Assembly: GCA_016490735.1 (NCBI GenBank)
Contig: JAEMWC010000653.1
Location: 163,501 to 227,500, forward strand
Source of the DNA: Pachyseris speciosa
Lineage: Eukaryota > Cnidaria > Anthozoa > Scleractinia > Pachyseridae
Direction: 5' to 3'
DNA: 64,000 nt
Position numbers and translations under genes: made by a program. The notes below the pieces were generated by a model that had not been told where the DNA came from, searched no databases, and saw nothing but the letters and a program-made list of their open reading frames with translations. Positions 23,663 to 37,000 of the stretch are shown here, piece by piece (the stretch's first letter is position 1; each line of letters begins with the position of its first letter).

Positions 23663-26369
23663 TCACTCGTCTTCCGCTCTCTGTCCTCGGGCGAAGTTCA
23701 AAAACACTTGTTCTAATGTGGTCTGACTCACAGAGTAATCCTCAATGTGGTAATTCAACTTGACTCTTTCGATTGTACCAAACAGCTGAGCCCACGTTAC
23801 ATTAGTATCGCGGATGTGATAGTGGACCATGCCCTGATGCTCGTCTTTCAACACACTGCCAGGAAATGAGCCTTCTATGAACTGTTTCAGCGGTCTCGTG
23901 TCAGGCGTGCTGCTGGACACACGTGCTAGAAGCGTGTATCCCTGACCAAACTTGTTTTTAAGATGCTGTGGACTTCCCAGACACTTGAGTCGTCCATTTA
24001 CCATGATAGCAAGTCTAGTGCACAGAGCTTCACATTCCTCCATACTAAAATTTAGGAAGAAAGGTAAACAGTTAAACTACTGAAGTTGTGTACATAAGTG
24101 CGATGGGCTTTTAAATCTTTAAAAGTTGCCTTTGCTATTTTCCTTACCGTGAATTTAACGACGGTATTAGCAGCCGCATGCTGCGATATATCTATTGTAT
24201 TCATTTTACCGACAGACTTTGGCCACGCCTTTTGTAGGAATCGACGCACTGATGATTGATAAATCTTTCAAGGATGGACCGCACTGGCAGGGAGATATGT
24301 CACTGACCCCACGGAAGCGATTATGGGAACGAAAATCTTCGAAAATGGCATATGTTTAACGGTGCCTTGGGTTTCCGATCACCCAGCAGCGATAAATGCG
24401 TAATACGACTTATGCTATCTCATTGCCGTGACAACTTTTTTTTATGTCGCTTTTATCGGGGCATACGTACCTATGTGACGTAATCACTATGCATCTGCCA
24501 TCAGCCCGAACACGTGACAATGCATCCCATAATAATCTCCTGGCTACTGGATCCATGCCTGTAGTCGGTTCATCCAGAAACACTACGGGGGGGTCTCCAA
24601 CAAGGGATATCGCAGTACTCAACTTCCTCTTGTTACCACCACTAAGGAGGACACAGATGGACGAAAAATTAGTTTTAGCACACAAGAGTCCCCGCTAAAC
24701 TGTTTTGAGTACATGTCACCATGTTTCATTACGTTATTATGTTACATGTATGACAAGGCAGGTTTGATTAGGTTTGCGGTGTTCTCGCTCAATTTACAGT
24801 TCTTCTTTTAGCAACGCCACCTCTCCAACGGAAATGAGACAGCCGCTTTGAAGCAATCTGAAAGTGGGTACGGATGGATATTTACACCACCAAAAAAGCC
24901 ACATCAATTAATGTCAGAAAGTGCAAAACTTTACTTCCTCATCAACGCTACCGATCAAGCAGGCATCCACGATGTTTTAACGCCCAGCAGAGAATAGCAT
25001 ACCATGCACCCTGCATCTGAAAAGCCAGCCAGGTTAAGATACATAATATCTGCTGGTTTGGCATATACACCAAGCACTGTCATAGCCCTATTACAAAGTC
25101 GCCCTACAGTCAAACCACCCGGCAGAGGGTTACAAATTCATGACACGCAAAACAATTCAATCAAACACTGTTACGGCTAGGATTAGGGTCCGACCGAATT
25201 GGGTCTACGGTTTTTCTTCTTCCCTCCTGCCCAGGGGTCTTCCCTTTACCAAATAAAAAAGCCTTACCGTGCCTTGTTCTGTTATAAGGCACGCAAGGAA
25301 GTGACGAGAGCGCGAAAGAAGTAGGAAGAAGCACGAGCCGCAGGCGAGTGCTTTTAACTACTTCTTGAGTGCTCTCGTCACATCCTTAAGTAGCTGGCCG
25401 AACACCTGTACTCCCATTAAACACTCTGTTTTAACCAATCAGAGCGTGCGTTATATAGAAACTGTTTCAAATGAATGTTGCGCCATTTTAAGGGTAGGTT
25501 CCACAATTACATCAAAATTCTACTTTCAACGCCATTAAATCGGTGCAGTTTGCAAAAACGTGAACTGAGCCATTCTTTGCTCATCTTGGCTTTTGTTCCT
25601 TGTCAACGCCAATTGAGTTCTCCACATTATGACACTCATTTGTTTAAGTATAATAGCGACAGAGGCCCTTGTAGAAGAGTACGCTTTTGTTTTCACTGGA
25701 GAAGAGAATAATCCTTACCTGTATGAACTGGTCAACTTATCTGCGTGGTCCTGAAGCAGCAACGATTTTATAAGATCTTCAACTACATCCGCTATAAAGA
25801 CTTCCGGTACGCCTCTCAGTCGTGCATACATGCTGAGCAGCTCTCTTCCGGTCAACTGATCAATCAAAGCATCAAACTGAGGGCAATATCCAATGCGCTG
25901 TCGAACCTGAAAAGAAGAAAGAGCACGAGTTTGACAAGTGTCCCAAGGGCTTATGACTCGCATTGTAGTCACATGAATAGGCGGTTCTTTCAAAGAGCGT
26001 CCATATTGGATGGAAGAGAGATTGGAACCTCTTTGGGATTCTCTACTCATTTAAATCTGTTCCGCACAACTAGTATTTAATTTATTGTAAAGATAGCCGT
26101 TCAACTTTGAAACCTGTTACTAGGTGTGCCCTCAGTGCAGAATACAGCCGGGAACCTGGTGATCTTTTCATCCACCATACTGACCTTGTTCATATTATGA
26201 CTGATGTCATATCCATCCACCACTGCAGTCCCGGATGTCATAATCTCGTCTCCAGTCAACATGCGGAATGTGGTTGTCTTGCCAGCTCCGTTTATTCCCA
26301 GGAGACCAAAACACTCGCTCATGGGGACTCCCAGGCATAAACTGTCCACAGCAACCACAGGAAAGCGAC
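23663..26369 (-). CDS. ABCA full-length: NBD2 and C-terminal exons 14-17
   Basis: Exon 14 (26369-26185) has Walker [10 protein letters not shown] and continues [13 protein letters not shown], the stretch missing from the plus-strand paralog. Exon 15 (25906-25719) has [14 protein letters not shown]. Exon 16 (24641-24471) has [10 protein letters not shown] and [12 protein letters not shown]. Exon 17 (24044-23663) has the [18 protein letters not shown] block and ends [20 protein letters not shown] followed by TGA. Confidence 0.93.
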
Positions 26370-29300
26370 CTTTAGAAACAAACGCATTTTTCTTTTTAAA
26401 TTTCAGATGTGTTATTGAATTGTCACTTCAGATGGGTAAAAATAGAAAGAGCCAGTGAAAGGCTTCGGTAATCTTTAATGTGGTAACCTTAAATGGCTGA
26501 ACACTACAACAGATGAGCTATTGTCCTCTTCTTTTTTTCCATCTAAGTGACAAATGAAGCTGTGAATGATCATCGCAGTTATCAACATTACTTAAGCAGT
26601 AGTGAAAATAAAGCTCGAATAAAATTTAGGCTTTTATGGATGTCGAACCCACGACCTCTGCGATACCGGTGCAGTGCTCTACCAACTGAGCTAACAAGCC
26701 ATCTGCAAGGGAGCTGGACATTTTGTTAGTTCGTAATATACCCGTGAGTGATGAATATGTGAGAGTGAATATATGAAAATCATATATTTGAAATGCGGAT
26801 TAAAGAATGGAGCTGTGATTATCACTTACGGGTTTAATAAGAACAAACAAAATGACCAGCTCCCAGTTGGTATAGCACTGCACCGGTATCGCGCAGAGGT
26901 CGTGGGTTAATTCGATTCCCGTACAAGCCTGAATTTTTTTCAGGCTTGAGTAGTGTTCATAACTGCGATGATCATTCACATATTCATACTTTATCCTCAG
27001 TTCTAATATATGATTTTCATTTGCTCACTCTCACGTAAGTGACAGATATTGCCAAGTTTGCTTTGGAAGCCTTCAGATCACTAATGGCAATATGGACTGC
27101 TGATCATTGCTGATGTTCGCATTACACGTTGGCTCGACAATGAACAAATTTCAGAATAGGAAACCAGACAAGCATAGATCATCGTTGGGAACTACCAAAT
27201 ATTAAAGCTTCGTGAGTAAGAGAAAGATGTAATTTTTCTGACGTGTTACACACGTATTCGGAAAAAAAACATTTCCAAGTTCACTAAATAAGAGTCGACC
27301 AACGACCTTCCGCATACTAGTTTGCATGCTCTACCGCTGAGCAACCACAGACTTGTTGGAGCTTAGGTCATTAAACTAATTGTAGGTGCATGTGACAAAC
27401 CTCTTGCATACGGCTAGAATCGGAATGAATGTATGGGTGGCATATTCGCAATGAGGGAAAGTAAGATCGCATATTTTTTTAAGTGGTGATTAAGTTAAAG
27501 ATGGGATTTTTCTGTAGCGTCACACGTATTCTCGGGAAAGAAACTCAAAACTTACGCTTATTTCCTGCAAACACCTTGGTTAGTTGTTTGATCAGCAGCA
27601 CGTCCTGTGCCGTCATTACCCTCTCTTTCTCCGCTAAAACGTCATCATCGTCAGCGAGTGCGGGTTCCTGGTTTACAATCCCCACAAGATTGGAGTAACC
27701 CCGGGAGAGCAACTGCTTACAACTGTGGAACACACCGTACTCGATCATCAAAACGAGGGCGAAGAAAAAAACTCCTTCCCAGGCCAGGAATATTAGGTAG
27801 CGCCCGATGCCGGGGTTGTTCCACGATAGGTAATTCTCTTGAAACTCTACAGTACTACCGAAGAGTTTTCGAATGTCGCGCTCACAGAATTGCTTAGGGT
27901 CGTGGAGAGCTTTGAATTCATTGACGCACATGTCCACAGCTTCCTTAAAAAAATCCAGAGCATTGTAGTTGTTGAACATATCGGCCATACCCTGGCCGAG
28001 ACAGTAGTTAGGTAGAATGAGAAAGGCCCACTTGAGGGCATCAGCTACATTTAGAAGATCAAGATCTGTGCGAGAGAGGAATATAGACACAAAAACAGTC
28101 AATGACGTTGGTAGTTTACTGACCGGCAATATGCAAAATTCGTTACTGAAGTACTCCAATGTACTTCTCTATAGTGACCATGTCTTAATTGATCGTACAA
28201 AACACGAGGTGTGATCATGAAGAGTTATCGCGCAGAACTGTCATGTCAAGCTCTTTTCAACGCATTCTTTTGTTTTCTTAAGAATACGGCGGAAAGTTTA
28301 TTAAATTTGTAATAAATCAATATTTTACCTGGGATACTCAGAAAAAAGACGGTTAGTAGTGTAGCCAGTCCAGTGATAACGTTGAACATTGTCAAAACCA
28401 CGAACGCTGTAGACGCGGTTCGAAAGACGAAGGAGAAGAGATACATGAGAGGTATAATAGCCCAGCCGTACAACATCAGTAACAAGAACAGGTAACCCAG
28501 ACGAGGACCTGAAACAACAAAAACAGAACAGCTTCAGTGACGAAGAAAATGTAAACCTTGCTCTTCTTAAAAGCACGACCTCCCAACTCAAGAAACTTTA
28601 AGGAGAGTAGTTAGAGTGCGGGATTCCGGGATCATTTGGGTAGACGGGAGATGGCAAACGGATTCATCTCAGGGCCTTTTTATATGAGGTTTTCCAGCCC
28701 TGTTAGGCGGGCTGGCCCGGCCCATGCCTTATTTCTTCATAAAATTTTGGTTGTGCTTATATGAGAAGGCGGGCTGGCCCGCATGCCTTCTCATATAAGC
28801 ACAACCAAAATTTTATGAAGAAATAAGGCATGAGCCGGGCCAGCCCGCCTAACCGGGGCAAGAGAGGGGGAGGGGAGGAGCAGTAGTATGGAAGAATTTC
28901 AATGTACAAACCACTGTAAGCTGGACGTCGAATGCTGCGACCAGGATCAGAATCGAGAGGGCTGGGATGAGGAAGTTGATGAGGTCCCATGTGTAAGCAG
29001 AGTCCCAGTAGCTTATTGGATCGACACCGCTGACAAACTGCACGTGTTTGGAATTGTTGGTTCGTTCTTGGACAAGAAACACAACAAAGCTCGACGCCAG
29101 GAAGGCCATGCCAAACAATACGTTGAAGGAGATCTGGAAGCCAAGCCCATTGCTAGAAATAATTGAACAGTGTTAGGATTAAATCTGATCCGTGTAAAAT
29201 AGGAAAGGAACTTGCGACTGACACACGGCATGGATGCACCCAACAGAAACTATTCAGAGACGTCGTTTTCCACTCCTTTTTTTACCACTTTGAGAGTAAT

Positions 29301-30999
29301 CCTGTACCTCTTTCAGTCTTCTATTTTCATTGGTCCTTGTGACCTGTAGTTTCTTTTGTTATCAGGGCTAGAGGTATTGTTTGTGTTGCATCATCTATTG
29401 TTTCATTCTCCAATCACAGACCGCGTCTGGAAAGCGTCAGGCTCTCTCACCTTTGATCCCAGTATATTATTTTGCAGAGGAGTGGTTTCAAAGGAGTGAA
29501 TTTTAAGAGTACTAAACTGATTCGTTCACACATCCAAATCAGTTTTTACTACCACGCTATAAAGTTTCCCTCAAGGACACGCGGTGAGGCAATGGATTAA
29601 AATAACTTGTAATTACAAATTGCAAGGATCCAAGCTATTGTATGAAATGGTTCTTTAAAACGAAAAGCAGCGATAGGTTATTGAAATGACAGTGAATAAG
29701 TCTACACACCAGGATGCCAGGAATATATCAAAAGAATTGAACAGCGTTAAAGGTAAGATCCGTACAGAGTTATTCGTGTTAGCTTTGAATTGTCGTGGCT
29801 TAACAGTTTGATTGTCTTCACCCCACATTTTGTCGGACGTTAGCTGGTTTTAAACTTTTACTTCCACTAGCAGTAGGAAAATGTTCGAATAAGGGTACGA
29901 AAGAGACTTTGCCTAAATTTTTCTGGGGTCAATATCTCTTTTGTCTGTCTTTAATCGTATTTTTGAGAAACTTATGTATAAGCGATTAAAATCTTTTATT
30001 GATAAATATGACATACTCTCTAACTCTCAATACGGCTTTAGAGAACATTGCTCTACACAGCACGCCCTTATTGATATTGTCAATAAAATACAACTTAATT
30101 TCGATAAAAGATTATACTCATCCGGAATATTTATAGACCTTAAAAAAGCCTTTGATACCGTAGACCATGATATTCTGTTGTACAAACTGGAACACTACGG
30201 CATAAGAGGTATAGTTAATACCTGGTTTTGCTCATATCTTAAAAACAGATGCCAAACAACACAAGTTGGCCCATATATTTCTAATACTGAGGCTAGCTCC
30301 TGTGGTGTTCCGCAAGGTTTTGTGTTGGGTGATCTGTTGTTTTTGTTATATATCGATGACATTTCTTATTCGTCTAATCAATTTAATTTCTTTCTATTCG
30401 CCGATGATACGAACCTTCTGTATGCTGATAAGAATCTGCGCTCGTTAGAAGCTACGGTCAATAAAGAACTCGCCAGTGTATGTAATTGGTTAATGGCAAA
30501 CAAATTATCTCTCAACACAAAGAAATCAAATTTTGTAATTTTTCGGCCATATCAGAAACGAATGGACTACGACGTAACCATAAAACTCTTTGACCATGAT
30601 ATAAATTCCTTAATTCTTCTAGAAAGGAAGAACTAACCTCACTTGGAAGAATCATACATCATTTATCTCCTCAAAAATCAGCAAATCTCTTGGAATTCTT
30701 TCTAGATTGAGACACTTTGTTCCCACTAATACTTTAATAAGCATATATCGATCTTTGATTCAGCCCTACTTAACTTATGGTATTGCTGTGTGGGGCCAAG
30801 CTGCTATAAAAAATTTGGACAAGCTACTAATCTTGCAAAAACGTGCATGACGTTTCTAACAATTTTTCGCCGGCAAATATTTCTAACTTATTTCTTCATC
30901 CTACACAAGTACATAGCTATAATACTAGATTTTCTAAAGACTGGTAGCAGTTAACATTAAATATTCCAGGAAAAATCAGTTAAAATATTCTTTTTCTAG

Positions 31000-31040
<41 letters not shown>

Positions 31041-34000
31041 TAGTACTCCCTAAGCACAAATTTATGGTTTCTCTACATCAGCTCCTTTTACATATTTTGG
31101 AATCAGAGGATACTTATGTTGACACACTACTTTAGTTAATAAATTAAGCAAGATGTCATGAAATCTAATATAAGTTGTAATTTTGTAAAGTTGAATTGTA
31201 ATAATTCTAGTTCATCTTTTTTGTATCGATTATATAGATTTATCTTCCTTCTCCTTTCCTTTTCTTTCCTTTTTTAATCTCTTCCTATTGAATCACCTTA
31301 TGTTTGTTTTCCTCTGCCCGCCTCGATTAGCTAAGCTATATGCGAGCAGAGGAAGTTGATATGTGTGTTTATGTATAATTTTTATTTATTTTGTAACTCT
31401 TACTTGAATATCACTAAACAGAAACAGAAACAGAAACAGGGGTTAGCAGCCCTAGCTTTGGAACAGCTGGAGGCAGAAAGTTCGATTAAAGGAAGAATCT
31501 GAAAATAAGAAAAGAAGGGAGGAGGGGGCCGGTCAATCAGTCCGAAATGCAGAAGAATGCACCCACCCGAGGGATGTCCAAGCGACTTACCGCTGTAAAT
31601 CGTTGATTTTTTCTTGAGCAGTTCTTGGCAGAGGATGGTTTATAGTTGTCACAGTAACTTTAGATCCAAGGACAGAGCGCAATATCCCGGAATCAACAGC
31701 CGCAAGAGACACGGCAATAGCATGGTAAGCTTGGTTGTTGAACCACGCGGTTGCATTAACTGAGAAGAGACAAAGATAGCGAAGTAAGGGCATATTCAAA
31801 TCATACCGACATAAACCGATTTTCAATTGAGTGTGGTAAAACCAAAATTAAAACCAAAGAAATGACTATGGCCAATCCCAACAGAGGCAACCAGCACAGT
31901 GAGCCCACGACAACTCAGAGAATTATCATGTAACGGGCGCCAATCGCGGGAAAATACGTGCGTACAAACGAACGAGACATTAGACTGAAAAACAATGTAT
32001 CTATATATAAAACTGAATTACATGATGTACAGCTAAAATACCGTGAACATGGCCAAAGGATTATGAAATGATGCGTCATTTCAGGTGGCAAATCTAAAAC
32101 AGGTACAAAAGACACAATATCGGCTTTGGACAAGAAAATAGCGCAATTTTTCCCAATTTGACAGAACATCCAATAGCTCTCTTTTAAGTAAGGAATCGAT
32201 AACTAGTGCCAAGGGAGCGATTGTGGGAAAGCTTGGGACGAAAGATTTCTTTTAAATCTTTTAAGATGTTGCTATTCGCTTTTTGTAAAATGTGTTAGCT
32301 CTGTAGTGTTTAAGAATTGTTTGTTGTCCAAAAAGGCACACATCAGCTTACATCGTAAGGTATTTCCGCAGTTCGCGTACCCAAACAATCCCACAATCGA
32401 AGCGAACGGTCGCAATTTGTTCCAGTGTTACCACAAACAGTAGAAAGAGAGAAGAAAGTAATAACCTTTGTCATGTTCGTTAGCAAATGTAGCAGCAATC
32501 AAATCTTTCTTGTTGAAGTCACCCAGTCCCACGTCCTTCGCTTTCTTTGTCAAATAATGCTCCATATCACTGGTCACGTGAACTGGGTGTGTCTCCTCAC
32601 CAGGCCACTGAGTTCTGTACTGCTCGGCTAAGTCACGTGCTTGTTTGGAACTGTAGAAACAAAACTAACTTTTCAAACAAATAGACCATTTTACAGTTGT
32701 CGGTGAAAGCGAGGCTGGGGTGACCTTGTTTTGATACAAACCTAACAACTTTTCTTATGTAAATCATGTTTTCTGATGCTAACTAGTGTTTAATCAGCAT
32801 AACTTCCATAAGAAAAGCAGGTAGGTTTGTATCAAAACAAGGTCACCCCAAGCCTCGCATTCAATCAAAGGCCAGGGTACTGAGCAAAGAACTGTAAAAT
32901 GCTCTATCGTTGGAAGTATTGTAAGACTGTAAGGAAAGATTGGGTAATGAATCAATTTGGCGTTCTCGTATTTTCCCATTTTTTTTATTACCTTACTTTT
33001 AATCAATTTCGTGAGTACTGATAGAATATGCGAATATTAAAATTGTGAAATTTGATACTAAATTATACTAATAAAATATCACAAATTTTATAATTCCTGC
33101 ATTCAAGTCAAGGAATTAATGCTAATTTCTTCGTCGAATATTTTAGTTTTCTTCCCCTGCTTCATTTTATTATCCTCTGCTTCCGAATCTCTCAAAACCT
33201 GTTTTGTTAAATCAACGACCCTGCCATCTGTCGGTTCCATGTATTTACCTTTAAAATCCTCCGGGTATCGTGCGAGTATGTAACTTTTCCTGCTACTATG
33301 GACCATTTCAACAACTACTTCGCTTGGAAGGTCTGTTTTAACTAAAACAGACTGGTCTTTACCGGTCGTCGCACACTTCTTTTTTTTTCTCCCCAAATCA
33401 CGAGATTAAATCACTACTCTCGGACGTTTCGCGAAATAAAGAACGCGCGAAAATTTGTAAGACCAAGGTATTAGTTTGGCAGAATAATTATCATTTCACA
33501 GGAGACGGCATAACATTCTCCTTTCAATGGTTTTTCTTGAGATACATACCTCTTACTAACCGAATTAGAGGTCCGTGCTGTAAGGTACGGACTGAGTATT
33601 TTCGCGCGCGGGCTATAAATTAATGGGGAAAACGAGGATCCGTAACTTACAGTACCGACCGAGAAAACGAGGTTAGTAAGATATTTATTATATCTGTGAG
33701 GTTAACCCGACGCGCGGGAAAGAAAACTAGTTGAAGTCAAGCGGGCCGTACTGTAGAATACGACCCACAAAATTGACCAATCACAGCACGCGTACTAAGT
33801 GAGAGATATAATAAACTGTACTATTTTAGTGCATGAAGCACGAGTGGAGAAGAAACGAAAAGAACACGTCATTCCCTCTGTAACCCCAATCGCAATTTAC
33901 CTGCTCGTCGCAGTCCATTACGATCCCCCCCCCACTAACCCCCCCCCCCCCCCCCCCCCCCCCCCACTACGCTAAGCCAGGACAACAGTGTCCCGTTCTA

Positions 34001-37000
34001 AAGATTGCAAAGAGAACACTGTTTTATATACTCACTTGTCTGCTTCCCATGGAACATAGTTTGTCAGGTAATTATGCGTGGACAGGTTAAGTGCTGGAGA
34101 GTCAGTTGGCTGAGGGAACGTTTTCGCAGTGATGAGAGCAATCAGCGTGAACAACAAAGGAACGAGAAGCTGTGACAAAATGGACGCTTTGTGACGTTTG
34201 GAGTGAAGTACGCGCTTGACAAACATTGCATACCACCGCTGACGGAGCAGGCGCAAACCAGACGATTGGGCATAGTGACTGTAGTCGCCGAAAGTGCCAT
34301 AGCTACCGTTCGCGGCTCCAAACGTCCCCATGCGCGCAAGGACAGAGGATCGTTCGGTTGGTTTTACTGTGTTCACTGACGCAGTTTCTGAAATTTACCA
34401 CAAATCAAATATTCTCTGTGGGCAACTGTTGGTAAATCCCTTGGGGGACTAACTGGTACATACCATTTTAAATAATAGTTTTTAAGGGTTACACGTGTAA
34501 TTTCCACTGTGCTCAACTTATTCAGGGGCACATTAGGTGCGGTTCACTGACCATTTTGCTGTAGGGTAAATGGGTAAGGGGAAGTAATTTTTTTTATCTG
34601 TAGCCGATCTGCCCAAAGTGAAATTGCCTCCGGGAAGTTTCCATGGATACGTCGAAAAGAAATAATTGCCCATGACAGTTCCAGATATAAGTCTAAAGCG
34701 GCTCAACCAATTACAGTGATTACCACGTGCTGTTTAACCTCCCCTAGGGGAGTTTATCAGCTTGTAACCGCAAATATTTTGTTGTTCGAAACCCAGAGTT
34801 ATCCCAACCCAAGGTCCCCATGGGCAAAAGGTCTTGTGTCACCGCACTTGCGGTGCCTTCAAAATGCCGTGACAAAATTTCGGAAAGCGCCTTGTTACTT
34901 TGTACAGAAGTTACCCCTGTAGGCCCCAAATAACAAGAGTCATTTAACAAGACTCATTTAACTTTACCAACCTTCCTTGTCCCATTTTTGAAGTTTATCA
35001 CTGAGTGTACTGTCCATTTCCTCTCCAACCTTGAGAAACACTTCCTCCATCGTGGTAACTGAGGCTCCATAACTTGCAATTCCGAGCTCTTGGCGGCGAG
35101 TCTCCAGTTCTAGGAAAAGCTCCTCAAATTTGCCTGTTGACTCACTTGGCAGAGTGAAAGACAACTCAGCACCTGGGTAACGAATTAGACACAGAATGGT
35201 TATATTCAAATTGACCGAGACAGGTATTTTTTCCAACTGACAACGGGTCATGTTGTTATAGGCAAGTCACCCACAAAGTTATAGATCTGGGTCCGTTTGT
35301 TCGAAAGCCGATTTACTTAATCCAGGATTAGTGTAAACTTTAATTGCTGTTTTTAACTTTTGTATGAAAGTTTCTTTTGCTGCTTTTGCTTTATCAGGAT
35401 TGGCGTCCTCTGATCTAAAATATTACAGAATATCAGCGTTGAACAACGTTCGTAGAGAGAGAAATAATTTTTAATCTTGTATTAGGGTTAATCGGCTTTC
35501 GAACAACCAGGCCCTGGTCCTAGATATTGAAAGAGCGAATAACTTTAGCCAGCGGATAAATCGCTATCCCGTGGGTAAAATGTATTGTAGCTAATACGTG
35601 CTTATCTGCTGGGTAGTGACTGTTAATCAAAGGTTAAAAAACACACTAAAATAAATACGTTTTAAAAATGTCCTTCGCTTCTACACGTGCGTTCGTTCTT
35701 AAAAGTCGACTGAGTAAATCTGCAAATTTTAAGAGCCCCTTTAGAATTTTACTCCAATGTGGAGAATATCATTCGGTCTTATAAGGAGACTGACACCGCC
35801 TTAACAGTACTTTCAGACAGCACTTATATTTTGAGAGATCAATTGATACTTTCACAGCAACAGTATAGCCACATCGCTCACATTCTACGTTGAAAAGTGC
35901 TTGGTTGATGATTCAACTACAGTTTGCTGTAGTGGCAGTAGGAATGATATCATTTGCGGCTCAACAAGTCGACTTTGCAGAAGACAGCTTGGAGGCAGCA
36001 GGTCCATGGATTAATTCTTTTGTCATATTGATGATAATTATCTCTGTAGGACATAGGAAACATTTTCTTTCTACCCTTAGTTAACAAATACATTCCATTT
36101 GGCCGCGTGTGTGTGCTCTGATAACGTACGGATGCCGCCAAAACGTGGTAAGAACAAAGACCTATGCTACGAGCCAAAGGCGCGCAGCATGACTGATGTT
36201 CTTACCATATTTTGATGTCCTCCGTGCACTATCAGAGTACACGCACGCGGCCAAATGAAATATGTTTGTTTTATACATTGTTTCTTGACTTTCTTCAGTT
36301 CATTGCGTCATTTGTGCGTCCATACTTTATTAGTATAAATCTACTAGCGTTCTATCACGAATGCCGTTCTCTGATTGGCTACGCTACTCGCTATCTATTC
36401 TGTGATATATAGTGAGTGGCGGTTGTCAACAAAATGGCGGCCGCTTCTCCGCGTTTTCGAAGAGTCTGCGAGGAGGATTTAGAACATTTAATGTTTAGTA
36501 TTGAACAACTAGTAGATTTATACTGAAACAATTAGATTGTTCGCTCTAGATTTCTACGCGTTATAGCTGATTTGGGCTGCGCCCTTCAGGTATCATGCGA
36601 TAGAAATCTCGAGCTCATAATCTAATTGTTAAATCGCAAACTCCTCCTGACCAATCAAAACGCGAGGATTACACAGCACATTGTGTAAAAAAATCTTTAC
36701 ATCTTTCCAACACTAGTTAACAGTCACTGAAATTAAGGCCTCACCAATGTTGCTCTCCACCTGTGCTGTAGGCACATGGCTGCTAACGACGGAGATCACC
36801 TTGGAAACATCAAAGTTTGGCTCCTTTACAATCACCATGTGGTAGCCTACCCCATACTTGCTTTTGAGGAAGAGTGAAGATCCACAGCATTTTATGTTAC
36901 CCTCCGCCATGATGGCGATCCTATCACCAAGGATGTCTGCTTCATCCATGAAGTGCGTGGTGAGTAGAATGGTCCTTCCATCTTTTTGCTTTTGAAGTAA

